From Glaciimonas sp. (GTDB taxonomy: Bacteria; Pseudomonadota; Gammaproteobacteria; Burkholderiales; Burkholderiaceae_D), in NCBI GenBank assembly GCA_012927585.1, contig JABBOY010000038.1:1-34751 (forward strand): DNA of 34,751 bases, given 5' to 3'. Both the position numbers and the translations under genes were made by a program. Of this stretch, positions 7,961 through 15,761 are shown piece after piece. The first letter of the stretch is position 1; each line of letters starts with the position of its first letter. A model generated the notes under the pieces. The model did not search any database and was not told the DNA's origin. It saw only the letters and a program-made list of their open reading frames with translations.

Positions 7961-8380
7961 TTAAGTAACGTCCTGCAGTTTGCGATCAAGACCCATCAAC
8001 TCGCTGGTGATGGTGAAGGTGCTGCCGAGGGTATAGGCGCGACCTACCGTGGACGAAACATCCACCAACAAGTCGTAAACTGAATACGGCTTGCCCAAGA
8101 GTTCGGTTGCCTGGTCGCAATCAACTTCGATCTTGCCATCGGCCTTGCACCACCAATAGCCAGCGCGATCCTCGATGACCAGCGTTGGATTCTTCTTCTT
8201 GAACTCCTTCAGCAACATCTCTTCCACGATAAAGTCCATCTCATCGGACTTCTTCAGCACCAGAACGACGGCGTTGCTCTCGTGCACTACCTGGTTTTCC
8301 TTCTTGAAGAACTCATCGGCAAAAGCCTTACCGTTCAGCGACATGATGCCGCCATCGTAAGCATTAGTGTTCGTAATCAT
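7961..8380 (-). CDS. mmoB: methane monooxygenase regulatory/coupling protein B
   Basis: This 139-aa cofactor-free effector docks on MmoX, changes the diiron-site geometry and speeds O2 reaction and substrate access. The family sequence is very well kept (ENQVVHESNAVVLVLKKSDE, AGYWWCKADG, LLGKPYSVYDLL, VSSTVGRAYTLG, ITSELMGLDR). The mobile N-terminal tail needed for activation is present. There are two possible ATGs, at 8386 and 8380. I chose 8380 because AGGAG then sits eight bases upstream, instead of two. It follows mmoY after 11 bases. Confidence 0.95.
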   Translation of the reverse strand: MITNTNAYDGGIMSLNGKAFADEFFKKENQVVHESNAVVLVLKKSDEMDFIVEEMLLKEFKKKNPTLVIEDRAGYWWCKADGKIEVDCDQATELLGKPYSVYDLLVDVSSTVGRAYTLGSTFTITSELMGLDRKLQDVT

Positions 8381-8391
8381 GTGCATTGCTC

Positions 8392-9567
8392 CTATTTGAG
8401 ACCGGCTAGAATGGTGTCTACCATCTTGCTCTGATTCACGCTGTAATCGATCTTCTCGGCATAATCGGCGATCCAATCCTCCACCACGCGATTGACGCCC
8501 GCGGCGATGGATTGGTTGTCTGTGAAGCCTTTCTTCTGCGGCAGCGATGCATAGATTCCGATAAAATCAGTCATTGCGGCCACGGTGCGCGGCAACCACT
8601 TGTCGATCCAGGCACGCATCCAGCGGCGGTTGTAACCACCGTACTCGGGATCGTCGGCCAGGCAGTAGTAGAAGATATCCGCCATCGCTGCCTTGGTGGT
8701 CTGGAAGTAGGTCTGCATCCCACCGATGACAAAGGGCGTCAGCGAATCGCCGTACGCGGGTGCCAGCCGCTGGAAGAATTCGCGCCGCACCAGTTGCCCG
8801 AATAGCGGGTCGTAGACACTGTGGGTTGCAAACATGATTTCGTTCCAGTCGTAGGTTTCCTGCCAAATCCCCTCGACAGTCTCACGTGCACTCTTGTATG
8901 TTTTGCCTTCTGTCCACTCGAGTTTCCCAGCCGCGGGCGAGTCCGAGTATCCCGGCACGAGCTTCGCAATGAAGGTGCGCACAAGCTGTGTCATTTGGGT
9001 GTTATCGACCTTGTCGAGTGCCGCAAAGGAATACGTGCTGCGCAGGGTATCCCCGAGGCAATCGCGGATCACCGACGAGTGCGCATTGAACAGACCGTAC
9101 TCGTTGTAACCGAGCGCGCCAAGGTGAGCAGGCAGAACAGTATCGCGCCAGTATGGATCCATCATGCGAAGCGAGCCGTCTGCCGAAAAGCTTTCCAGAA
9201 AGCGTTGCAGGACACGCCAATCCTCGCCCTTGGCCTTGACATACACCGGGTGCCAGCGTGCCGCCGGATCACGATGGCGGTGCCAATCGGTGGTTAGCAA
9301 CTCGGTGGTTTCATTGCCCCAGGAAGGGCGGCCACCGTGGAACTTCTGCGTCCAGTCGCCCCAATCAAGCCCACCACTAATCCAGTCCGGGGTCGGCTGC
9401 GAGTAGCAGTTCATGATTTCGTACTCGGTAAGCCGCTTGCCGCGCGGTTCCACGAAGTAGCACATTTTGCGCTGGGTATCCAGCGGCTGGTCCGGGATTT
9501 CGGCCAGGATTTGTGCGGCTATCACGGGATCGGTCAGTCCGTGCTTTCTTTCTTCTAGTAGTGACAT
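8392..9567 (-). CDS. mmoY: methane monooxygenase hydroxylase beta subunit
   Basis: This 391-aa subunit matches the family length of about 390 aa. It shares the ferritin-like helical fold of the alpha subunit without the iron ligands, and forms the dimer interface and canyon where MmoB and MmoC dock. Typical stretches include KRLTEYEIMNCY, GGLDWGDWTQKFHGGRPSWG, LTTDWHRHRDPAARWHPVYV and HSSVIRDCLGDTLRSTYSF. GGAGGAG lies about eight bases before the ATG. A 117-base gap containing a stem-loop separates it from mmoX, while mmoB follows almost directly. Confidence 0.95.
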   Translation of the reverse strand: MSLLEERKHGLTDPVIAAQILAEIPDQPLDTQRKMCYFVEPRGKRLTEYEIMNCYSQPTPDWISGGLDWGDWTQKFHGGRPSWGNETTELLTTDWHRHRDPAARWHPVYVKAKGEDWRVLQRFLESFSADGSLRMMDPYWRDTVLPAHLGALGYNEYGLFNAHSSVIRDCLGDTLRSTYSFAALDKVDNTQMTQLVRTFIAKLVPGYSDSPAAGKLEWTEGKTYKSARETVEGIWQETYDWNEIMFATHSVYDPLFGQLVRREFFQRLAPAYGDSLTPFVIGGMQTYFQTTKAAMADIFYYCLADDPEYGGYNRRWMRAWIDKWLPRTVAAMTDFIGIYASLPQKKGFTDNQSIAAGVNRVVEDWIADYAEKIDYSVNQSKMVDTILAGLK

Positions 9568-9601
9568 AACAATTTCTCCTCCAGTTTCGATTGGTCAGTG
9601 A

Positions 9602-9645
9602 CCCTTACGGCCTCCACTGCGTTTCACTGGATTGGCGCGTAAGGG
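9602..9645 (-). promoter_or_regulatory. stem-loop in the mmoX-mmoY intergenic region
   Basis: CCCTTACG (9602-9609) is the exact reverse complement of CGTAAGGG (9638-9645). The stem extends inward through GCC/GGC and TCCA/TGGA with small bulges. It lies 40 bases beyond the mmoX stop and before the mmoY ribosome-binding site, without a U-run. It is a likely mRNA processing or 3'-stabilising structure that could raise mmoX mRNA relative to the rest of the operon. Confidence 0.55.
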
Positions 9646-9684
9646 AGACTTCGTTTAGAGCGGAATGATGAGGCGCCGCATCAA

Positions 9685-11262
9685 TTACGCCAGCGGGTCC
9701 TTGAAGACACAGTTAACGCGCTTGATGTCGTCCAACGTCCACAGCTTGCCGTCCTTGCTTACATGCGGTTGACCGATCAAGGTCTTGCCATCGCTACGCA
9801 CACCCCACAGTTCGGCGATCACTTCTGAGAGTTCGCGTCCGGCATATTGTTCGAACATGTTCTGGCACTCATACCGCTCAGGCTCGCTCAGCCACATGCG
9901 CTCACCCCATTCATCACTGAAAGAATGCTTCTTGCCGTTGTACTCATGGATGCGCAGCGAACTGGCACCCTTGGTAAGCGTCGGACAGAACGGTACCTGC
10001 GATACACGATCGATGTAAATTTCGTGGTTGTTCTCGATGAACCATTGCAACGGGATGAATCCGCTGGACGGATCTTCGCAACCGCGCGCACGCCATTCCT
10101 CGTAGATCTTGCCGTAGTGGTCGTACCAACCGGGATAGTTTGCTTCGAACCAGTCACTGTCCTCCTTGGAGGGCAGCGCCAAGCGGAAGAAGCCGGTCGG
10201 CCACAGGGCGTAGGCGAGCAGGAACAGATCATGGTGCGCCCAGTAAGCATCCTTCTTCGCATCCCTCAGACTGGCTGGGGACTGCACGCCATACTTGCCG
10301 AGTCGACCAATCCAGATGCCACCCCAGTCTTCATAGACCCAGCGATTCCAGGTCTTGACCCACGGTTCGACCTTAAACTGGCTACCATACTCGAACAGCA
10401 TGCCCAGCACCGGCGTGAAATACTTTTGCTGTGTCCAGAAGGCATTGTTGAGATCGGTGTTGAGGTACTTGGCTGAAGCGGGGTCATGAGCAATAGAAAC
10501 AACCGTCTGATAGCCATTCGCCATATGGCGGAGTTCATCGGTTTCGATGGAGAGAAACACCGTAGGCGTGACTTCATCGCCGTTTGCAGACGCCCACTCC
10601 GTGATCGCAACGATGAGAGGGTTAGTGAAACAGGCTTCGCCGACCAACTGCAGGTTGACCGAGCATTCCACCGCGTCACCGGAGATAAAACCATCCGCGA
10701 AAACGCGTTTCATGCCTTTCCACAGTGGCCCGAGGGTCCTAACCCGACGGGCATCAGTATGGCCAGCGGGATCGTGGAAGTATTTGGAGAAGTAGTAATT
10801 GACGTAGCCGCACTGGTGTGTATGGCGAATTTCATCCATTACCTGGCCTAGGTAGCCATTCTTTTGCTCTGGTGAAGTTGCGCTATCCCACAACATTGCT
10901 GAAGCAGCAATCGCGTTGTACTCGCCCACTTCCAAAAAATTCGATGCCACTTTCATGGTCTCACCCCACTTGGGCGCAAGTCGGTTGCCGGCGTTCATGC
11001 GGGTTAGAGCATCTTGCAGGCTACCGAACTGACGTTCATCCTTGACCGATTCCATCCGCGCGTATTCCTTGGCGATCAACTTGAACTGCTCTTTCGTGTC
11101 GTTCGCCATGTGATACTTGGTTGGGTACTTGGTACGATTGCTCTTGAAGTCCCAGTTGAAGTCCTGCATCCACTTATGTACTTCCTGTGCGCCGACGCCA
11201 GTGGGGGCCCGATTCAGCGCCAAGGCATCGGTTGCGGCTTTGGTTGCTAAGCTAATTGCCAT
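9685..11262 (-). CDS. mmoX: soluble methane monooxygenase hydroxylase alpha subunit
   Basis: This 525-aa catalytic subunit hydroxylates methane and other small hydrocarbons at a carboxylate-bridged diiron centre in the cytoplasm. All six iron ligands are present at canonical numbering: Glu114, Glu144, His147 (DEIRH), Glu209, Glu243 and His246 (DELRH). So are the active-site residues Leu110, Cys151, Phe188 and Thr213. At five positions where butane monooxygenase is reported to differ from sMMO, the residues are the sMMO type: Asn116, Cys151, Phe282, Lys323 and Tyr324. Length matches the family (about 527). GAGGAGA lies seven bases before the ATG. It is the first gene of the operon, about 120 bases downstream of the predicted sigma54 transcription start. 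No frameshift or lesion is visible. Confidence 0.98.
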   Translation of the reverse strand: MAISLATKAATDALALNRAPTGVGAQEVHKWMQDFNWDFKSNRTKYPTKYHMANDTKEQFKLIAKEYARMESVKDERQFGSLQDALTRMNAGNRLAPKWGETMKVASNFLEVGEYNAIAASAMLWDSATSPEQKNGYLGQVMDEIRHTHQCGYVNYYFSKYFHDPAGHTDARRVRTLGPLWKGMKRVFADGFISGDAVECSVNLQLVGEACFTNPLIVAITEWASANGDEVTPTVFLSIETDELRHMANGYQTVVSIAHDPASAKYLNTDLNNAFWTQQKYFTPVLGMLFEYGSQFKVEPWVKTWNRWVYEDWGGIWIGRLGKYGVQSPASLRDAKKDAYWAHHDLFLLAYALWPTGFFRLALPSKEDSDWFEANYPGWYDHYGKIYEEWRARGCEDPSSGFIPLQWFIENNHEIYIDRVSQVPFCPTLTKGASSLRIHEYNGKKHSFSDEWGERMWLSEPERYECQNMFEQYAGRELSEVIAELWGVRSDGKTLIGQPHVSKDGKLWTLDDIKRVNCVFKDPLA

Positions 11263-11324
11263 GGTTATGTCTCCTCAAATATAAATTATGATTTAGTCAA
11301 AAAGCGCCGAGAGGCTTTCATTTG

Positions 11325-11360
11325 ACAACCGGCGAGATCTCACTGCTACTCGGTTGTAGC
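11325..11360 (-). promoter_or_regulatory. overlapping alternative hairpins in the mmoX 5' leader
   Basis: ACAACCG (11325-11331) can pair with CGGTTGT (11351-11357). Alternatively GCTAC (11345-11349) can pair with GTAGC (11356-11360). The two right arms overlap, so the stems exclude each other. Both lie within the predicted 120-base leader between the sigma54 start and mmoX. This may be a stability element or a switch. No U-run or leader peptide was seen to make it a classical attenuator. Confidence 0.35.
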
Positions 11361-11392
11361 TTGGGAATACTCGGAATGCGAAATACGTCTAT

Positions 11393-11407
11393 GCAATGTC
11401 CGTGCCA
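11393..11407 (-). promoter_or_regulatory. sigma54 (-24/-12) promoter of the mmo operon
   Basis: Read on the minus strand the site is TGGCAC-GGACA-TTGC followed by A. It matches the consensus TGGCAC-N5-TTGCW at every conserved position. The predicted start near 11382 lies about 120 bases upstream of the mmoX ATG. The presence of the sigma54 activator MmoR in the same locus supports the call. Confidence 0.9.
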
Positions 11408-11543
11408 TCGTTGACACACGAAGCATTTGCCCACATTAAGAATATTTAATTATATTTTTATGAAACAATTAGTTATGGCATAAATATGGCGTGTTTATAG
11501 CGTGTTTATAAAAAGCATCGACCATGATTTACGGGAAGGAAAA

Positions 11544-11605
11544 GTGTATGTATTTCATACACTACTGTATATAATTGCTACACTGTGAATATTTTAGCTA
11601 TACAG
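11544..11605. promoter_or_regulatory. candidate upstream activator sites for MmoR
   Basis: GTGTATG-TATTT-CATACAC (11544-11562) is a perfect 7-bp inverted repeat centred about 145 bases upstream of the -24 element, the usual distance for an enhancer site. It abuts a second palindromic stretch, ATACA-CTAC-TGTAT (11557-11570). CTGTATA (11565-11571) is also mirrored by TATACAG (11599-11605). The region is AT-rich, which would favour looping. That MmoR is the protein bound is inferred from position. Confidence 0.5.
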
Positions 11606-11635
11606 ACACTGTTGTCCAAAACTATAGTAATGGAA

Positions 11636-11716
11636 TGGACGCCCACTTCCTGAAATGGCATCTGAGTGCCAAAGTAGTGATTCTCTAAAGATCACTAAAA
11701 CAGAAAGGGGCGTCCA
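11636..11716 (+). repeat. inverted repeat in the 5' region of the IS110-family remnant
   Basis: TGGACGCCC (11636-11644) is mirrored exactly by GGGCGTCCA (11708-11716), directly before the transposase frame. IS110/IS1111 elements often carry subterminal repeats of this kind. It marks the closest approach of the element to the mmo regulatory region, only about 30 bases beyond the last candidate activator site. Confidence 0.5.
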
Positions 11717-11718
11717 CC

Positions 11719-12581
11719 ATGAATATTACAACTGCAGATCCACAGTGTGGATTTGCGCGGTAAGGCGATACTGCGCAAGCAACTGCCGAGATGACGAAGT
11801 TCTTTACCAACCTGCCTCCATGCCTGATCGGTATGGAAGCCTGCGCTAGCGCACATCACTGGGCGAGTCCGGGAACACGGCCAAACTCATGGCACCTCAG
11901 TTCGTCAAACCGTATGTCAAGACCAACAAGAACGGCGTAGCGGAAGCGATCTTCGAAGCCGTCAGCCGGCCCAACATGCGCTTTGCGCCGGTCAAGACCG
12001 TCGAGCAACAAGCCATCCTGTCGGTGCATCGGGCGAGGCAGGGTTTCGTAAAAGCCCGAACGGCGCAGGGCAACCAGATCCGAGGGCTGATGTCGGAGTT
12101 TGGTATCGTGATCCCGAAAGGAACCGACGCCATCGCCAAGCGTGTTCCGGATATCCTGGAGAATGCCAAGAATGGATTGCCGGGCACGATGCGGCAGCTG
12201 CTCGAACGCTTGACCGACAACCTGCATAAGATGGATATCCAGGTGAATGAGTTGGAATTGCAGATTAAACACTGGCATCAGGAGAACGAAGCCAGTCCGC
12301 GATTGGAAGCTGTGCCAGGCATCGGGCCAATCACGGCGAGCGCCATCGTGGCGAGCGTGGGCAATGCCCGTGAGTTTAGGAACGGTCACCAGATGGCGGC
12401 GTGGATGGGGCTGGTGCCTCGGCAGCACTCCAGCGGCGGCAAGCAAATCCTGCTTGGTATCAGCAAACGCGGCGATACTTACATGCGTACGCTGCTGATT
12501 CACGGGGCGCGCGCCGTGATCCGCTTTGCAGAGAACAAGGCCGAGGCGGACAGCTGGCTCCGCAATCTAATGGGCAGCTGA
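11719..12581 (+). pseudogene. IS110-family transposase, degenerate
   Basis: The frame reads as an IS110/IS1111 DEDD-type transposase with a transposase_20 C-terminal domain: EAVSRPNMRF, VKTVEQQAILSVHRARQGF, KARTAQGNQIRGL, VPGIGPITASAIVASVG, WMGLVPRQHSSGGKQILLG and RTLLIHGARAVIRFAE. The N-terminal RuvC-like part is damaged. The first catalytic Asp segment (normally GxDxAK after MNITT) is missing, the frame shifts near 11760-11890, and the normal Asp-containing stretch after KTNKN is shortened to GVAEAI. The C-terminus also ends early. The best intact segment is 11889-12581. It should be inactive. It lies between the mmo promoter and the IS5-like element. Confidence 0.8.
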
Positions 12582-12890
12582 CCCGTAGCGCCCGCCAGCG
12601 ATTCTTCAAATTGAAGGAAAAATACCGGCAAGATACGACAAGGTGTCGGGCAGTGACCTCGTATCGCGTGTCATGCAAACGTCGACCCAGGCTTCGTTAT
12701 TGCCACTCAGCCATGTCCAGACCGATATGCCACCTGAACATGTATGAGGCGGTAGCTACCACCTTCAATAGCACGAGGTTTCGCATGAGCAAGCTCCCCC
12801 AACCCAAAATCTCGCCCCGTCACTCCCCGCTGGCTGGTTCACTGTCGATAAAATTTCCGATAGCCGCTGTCCGGACATCCTGGCGACCTA
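12582..12890. other. sequence between the IS110 remnant and the IS5-like element, no gene seen
   Basis: This stretch follows the early stop of the IS110-type transposase and ends at the IS5-like terminal repeat. It may include the decayed right end of the IS110 element. I see no convincing coding frame, promoter or repeat in it. Confidence 0.4.
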
Positions 12891-13805
12891 AGAGAGTGTC
12901 ACGTAAATATTAATCAATCAAATTTAGGTTTTATACTTTCTTACCGAAACCCCAATTGAGCTAGGAATGACTGTTATCGCGAGTTACCAGACTGATATGA
13001 ATGATGAACAGTGGATGGTTGCACATCCCATTTTGGAGCGTGTTGGGAAACCAGGGCGGCCCTGCGCTATGATTTGCGCAGTATTTTCAATGGATGCTTG
13101 TATATCACACCCGCGAGGGCTGTGGCTGGCGCAGCCTGCCAAAAGACGCGTATCCACCGTGGACGGTAGTGTATCGGCACTTTCAGCGTTGGTCAGAAAA
13201 GGGTTAACTCGAACAGATAACGCATTGCCTGAATCAGGCCGTACGGAAAAAAGGGGGTGCGAACGCACACCCAGAACCCTGATTATTGACGCCCATAGCA
13301 TCAAGAGTCGTAACGGCGGAGCAGCCATAGGCTTCGACGGGAACAAGAAAGTGCATGGTCGCAAGAACCGGATATTGATAGACACGCATGGGCTGGTGTG
13401 GGGCGTGCATACGCACGCTGCCAATCTTTCTGACACGTATGAAGCAGTCCCGCTATTCAAAAAGTACTTTCTATTTTTGCCACGAGCAGAACGCGTCTAT
13501 ATGGATAAAGGATATCGAGGAACTGCAGCCATATACCTTAAAACCTTGGATATTTCTTCGCACATCCCGGACAAAGGGCTAAGCGAAAAAGTTGACGGGT
13601 TCGTGCCGCAAGCTGTGCGACGGCGGGTTGAGCGCACCATCGCCTGGATTACCGACTGCCGTCGAGCAGCCAGTTCATTTGAGAGAAAAGTCAGTGCATG
13701 CGAGGGCGTTGAATGGCTTGCCGGCTGCACCATCGCACTTGGAAAACTGGTTGGACGAAAGCCTTGGACGAAGAAAAAATTGCTTTTAATTACGTGACAC
13801 TTTCT
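12891..13805 (+). mobile_element. IS5-family insertion sequence with terminal inverted repeats
   Basis: The left terminus AGAGAGTGTCACGTAA (12891-12906) and the right terminus TTACGTGACACTTTCT (13790-13805) are inverted repeats with one mismatch. TA flanks both ends (12889-12890 and 13806-13807), consistent with the TA target duplication common in this family. The 915-base length is typical. The ends look recent although the transposase inside is damaged. Confidence 0.85.
12967..13797 (+). pseudogene. IS5-family DDE transposase with compensating frameshifts
   Basis: The 276-codon frame is open, and its C-terminal half reads as an IS5-type DDE transposase: LIIDAHSIKS with the first Asp, RVYMDKGYRG with the second, and RRRVERTIAWI with the Glu. 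The region 13065-13200 does not fit in this frame. RYDLRSIFNGCLYIT reads in a second frame, then TREGCGWRSLPKDAYPPW and YRHFQRWSEKG in a third, before the original frame resumes at TDNALPE. Three shifts sum to a multiple of three, so no stop results but the DNA-binding region is scrambled. It is very probably inactive. Confidence 0.75.
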
Positions 13806-13941
13806 TAGTTTACGGGCAGCCTGCTTAAAGCCTCTGCGGACGATTTGTTCCAGCAGGTACGCGTTCGAGTGCGAGATGTAGGCGGCCGATCTATAGGTCT
13901 GCCTGTCGCCCTGCGGCTGAGCTTTTTACTTTCAGGGCTCG

Positions 13942-14720
13942 TCAGATGGCGGTGAAGCCGCCGTCGATGATCAGGTGGGTCCCCGTCACAAAGCTCGCTT
14001 CGTCGGAAGCGAGATACAAGATGCCATTGGCAATGTCGATTGGCTTGCCGATCCGCCCGATCGGGTGCAGCGCGGTGAACGCCTGGATTGCTTGCTCTTC
14101 AGTCGGCAGCCCGGTGGCAAGCATCGCCATTTCCTTGCCGGCCTTGGTATCGACAAGTCCTGGATGTAAAGTGAACCCTGATATTATAGCCCTTTTTGGC
14201 CAGAATACACGGCCGCCGACTTGGACAGCAGGTGAATGTCGGCCTTGGCTGCGCAATAGGCGGCCAAGTTGGGTGACCCGATGAATGCCACGACCGAACT
14301 GACGTTCACGATACTGCCCCCGCTCGTTTCCTTCATCCACTTAATCGCCATCTGGGTGCCCAGGAAGGTAGCGTCCAGATTGATCGACATGATCCGGCGC
14401 CACTCGGCAAACGTCACCGTCTCAATGTCGTTGTAGGTGCCGCCGCCAGCGTTGTTGACCAGAATGTCGAGTTTGCTGTGATGCTCCCTGATGGACCCGA
14501 ACACGCTTTCCCAGGCTTCCGGCACGGCCACATCATGGTGCAGGTAGGTGGCGCGCCCACCCTCGCCGTTGATTTTCGCAGCGACCTCCTTGCCTGCGGC
14601 ATCGTCGATGTCGGTCATCCAGACGGTTGCGCCTTCGGCCGCCAGCAGCTTAGCGGTTTCCCTCCCAAGTCCGTTCGCTGCACCGGTGATCAATACGGTT
14701 TTTTGTGCTACTCGGTTCAT
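13942..14720 (-). pseudogene. SDR-family secondary-alcohol dehydrogenase, frameshifted
   Basis: This is a short-chain dehydrogenase of about 255 residues split by a frame change. The 5' part (14184-14720) has the NAD(P) motif TGAANGLG, then NNAG and the catalytic Ser/YxxxK (NVSSVVAFIG, AAYCAAK). It stops just after VYSGQKGL. The 3' part continues in another frame with LHPGLVDT, the GRIGKPIDIANGILYLASDEASFVTGT segment and the C-terminal IDGGF. One extra base in the run at 14190-14197, plus a compensating loss about 20 bases on, would explain it. The start at 14720 has AGAGGAC upstream. It is divergent from the TetR gene and shares its operator region. It is probably the alcohol-to-ketone step of the adjacent pathway. 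Either a pseudogene or a sequencing error is possible. Confidence 0.8.
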
Positions 14721-14800
14721 GTCAGTCCTCTCTCTCATGTGGTTGATTGTTCGGGCACTTCGACGCGTTGTTGCAGTGTTCTACACGCGCCGAAAAAATA

Positions 14801-14815
14801 TAGAACAGTCGTTCT
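14801..14815. promoter_or_regulatory. TetR-type operator, copy 1 (SDR side)
   Basis: TAGAACAGTCGTTCT contains the palindrome AGAAC-N4-GTTCT. It lies 80 bases upstream of the SDR start and matches copy 2 on the other side of the divergent region (AGAAC and GTTCT identical apart from the centre). Confidence 0.65.
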
Positions 14816-14919
14816 CATTTTAAAACAATTATATCAACATAAATAAAATAATTTTTCATATAAAAATCAATGATTTATTATTGCATGTACGAAAATTATA
14901 AAATTTCCATAGACAATGC

Positions 14920-14947
14920 TTGACTTTTATTTGGGTAACTGTAGAAT
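14920..14947 (+). promoter_or_regulatory. sigma70-type promoter of the TetR gene and operon
   Basis: TTGACT (14920-14925) and TAGAAT (14942-14947) are separated by 16 bases. This is close to consensus and lies in an AT-rich divergent region. The start predicted a few bases downstream falls on operator copy 2, as expected for repression by the regulator. Confidence 0.65.
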
Positions 14948-14952
14948 ATTTT

Positions 14953-14968
14953 TAGAACGAGTGTTCTA
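14953..14968. promoter_or_regulatory. TetR-type operator, copy 2 (overlapping the predicted start site)
   Basis: TAGAACGAGTGTTCTA is an inverted repeat (TAGAAC-N4-GTTCTA) placed directly after the -10 element. Its position would block transcription initiation when occupied. Confidence 0.7.
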
Positions 14969-15101
14969 TGAATTTTAAGTGCAAGACGGATGCCCCGGCG
15001 ACGGCGATCAAGTTGGCGGGCGGTCATGCAAGACCGGCAAACCAACCATCACCGGGCAACGGGTAAGACGAAAAATTATGGAATTGATGAAGGAATCGGA
15101 A

Positions 15102-15704
15102 ATGGAAACAGAAAAAGACAAACCGGGAAGGCGCGAGGATCTGTTGCAGGCGGCACTGGATCTTTTTTCGGAACACGGATTCAAGGGCACCTCGATCCGG
15201 GACATCGCGAAAAGCCTGGGCGTGAGCGTGTCGGTGATCTACCACTACTTCCAGAACAAGGAAGGCCTGTGGTCCGAACTGCTTGAGTATTCGGTCAAGG
15301 CGCTTCCGGCAAAACTGGAAGCCGCGCTGGAAGGCAGCGGCCATTCGCTGGAACGCTTTCGCAGGTTACTGCGGATTCACCTGACCGCGTCAGCCTACTA
15401 CCTGAAGGAATCGAAAATGTTCCTCATCAGCCATGACCAGATGTCGGCCGATGGCGACAAGGCGAGCAAGGATATTCAGAGACAGATCCTGAATATCTAC
15501 GTGCGCGTGCTTGAAGAGATGCGCGCCGACGGCTGGGTCAAAGCGAGCAGTTCCAAGATTCTGGCATTCAATGTCCTGGGCGTCGTGAACTGGCACTTGC
15601 GGTGGTACCGGCCAGATGGCCCGCTCACCAACGACCAGCTGTACGAAGAGATCATCGCGTTTATTTTGTACGGCGCCGTTGGTGTTCCACAGGGGCGTGG
15701 TTGA
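15102..15704 (+). CDS. TetR/AcrR-family transcriptional regulator
   Basis: This 200-aa regulator has an N-terminal TetR helix-turn-helix (about residues 9-57: REDLLQAALDLFSEHGFKG, SIRDIAKSLGVS, VIYHYFQNKEGLW). The C-terminal helical domain is variable and is expected to bind a ligand, probably a CoA ester or a ketone-type intermediate. I chose the ATG at 15102 because AAGGA lies seven bases upstream. ATGs at 15078 and 15087 lack that. It is followed after 57 bases by the carboxylase operon and divergent from the SDR gene. The paired operators suggest self-repression and control of both directions. Confidence 0.88.
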   Translation: METEKDKPGRREDLLQAALDLFSEHGFKGTSIRDIAKSLGVSVSVIYHYFQNKEGLWSELLEYSVKALPAKLEAALEGSGHSLERFRRLLRIHLTASAYYLKESKMFLISHDQMSADGDKASKDIQRQILNIYVRVLEEMRADGWVKASSSKILAFNVLGVVNWHLRWYRPDGPLTNDQLYEEIIAFILYGAVGVPQGRG

Positions 15705-15761
15705 TGACCTGAAATGAAATACCGGCCGCTACGACCACTAATAACTATAACGGAGAACGGT

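Noticed and set aside
9685-11262. Butane or propane monooxygenase instead of sMMO
   Set aside because: All five MmoX positions known to separate butane monooxygenase from sMMO carry sMMO residues, and long stretches match methanotroph MmoX.
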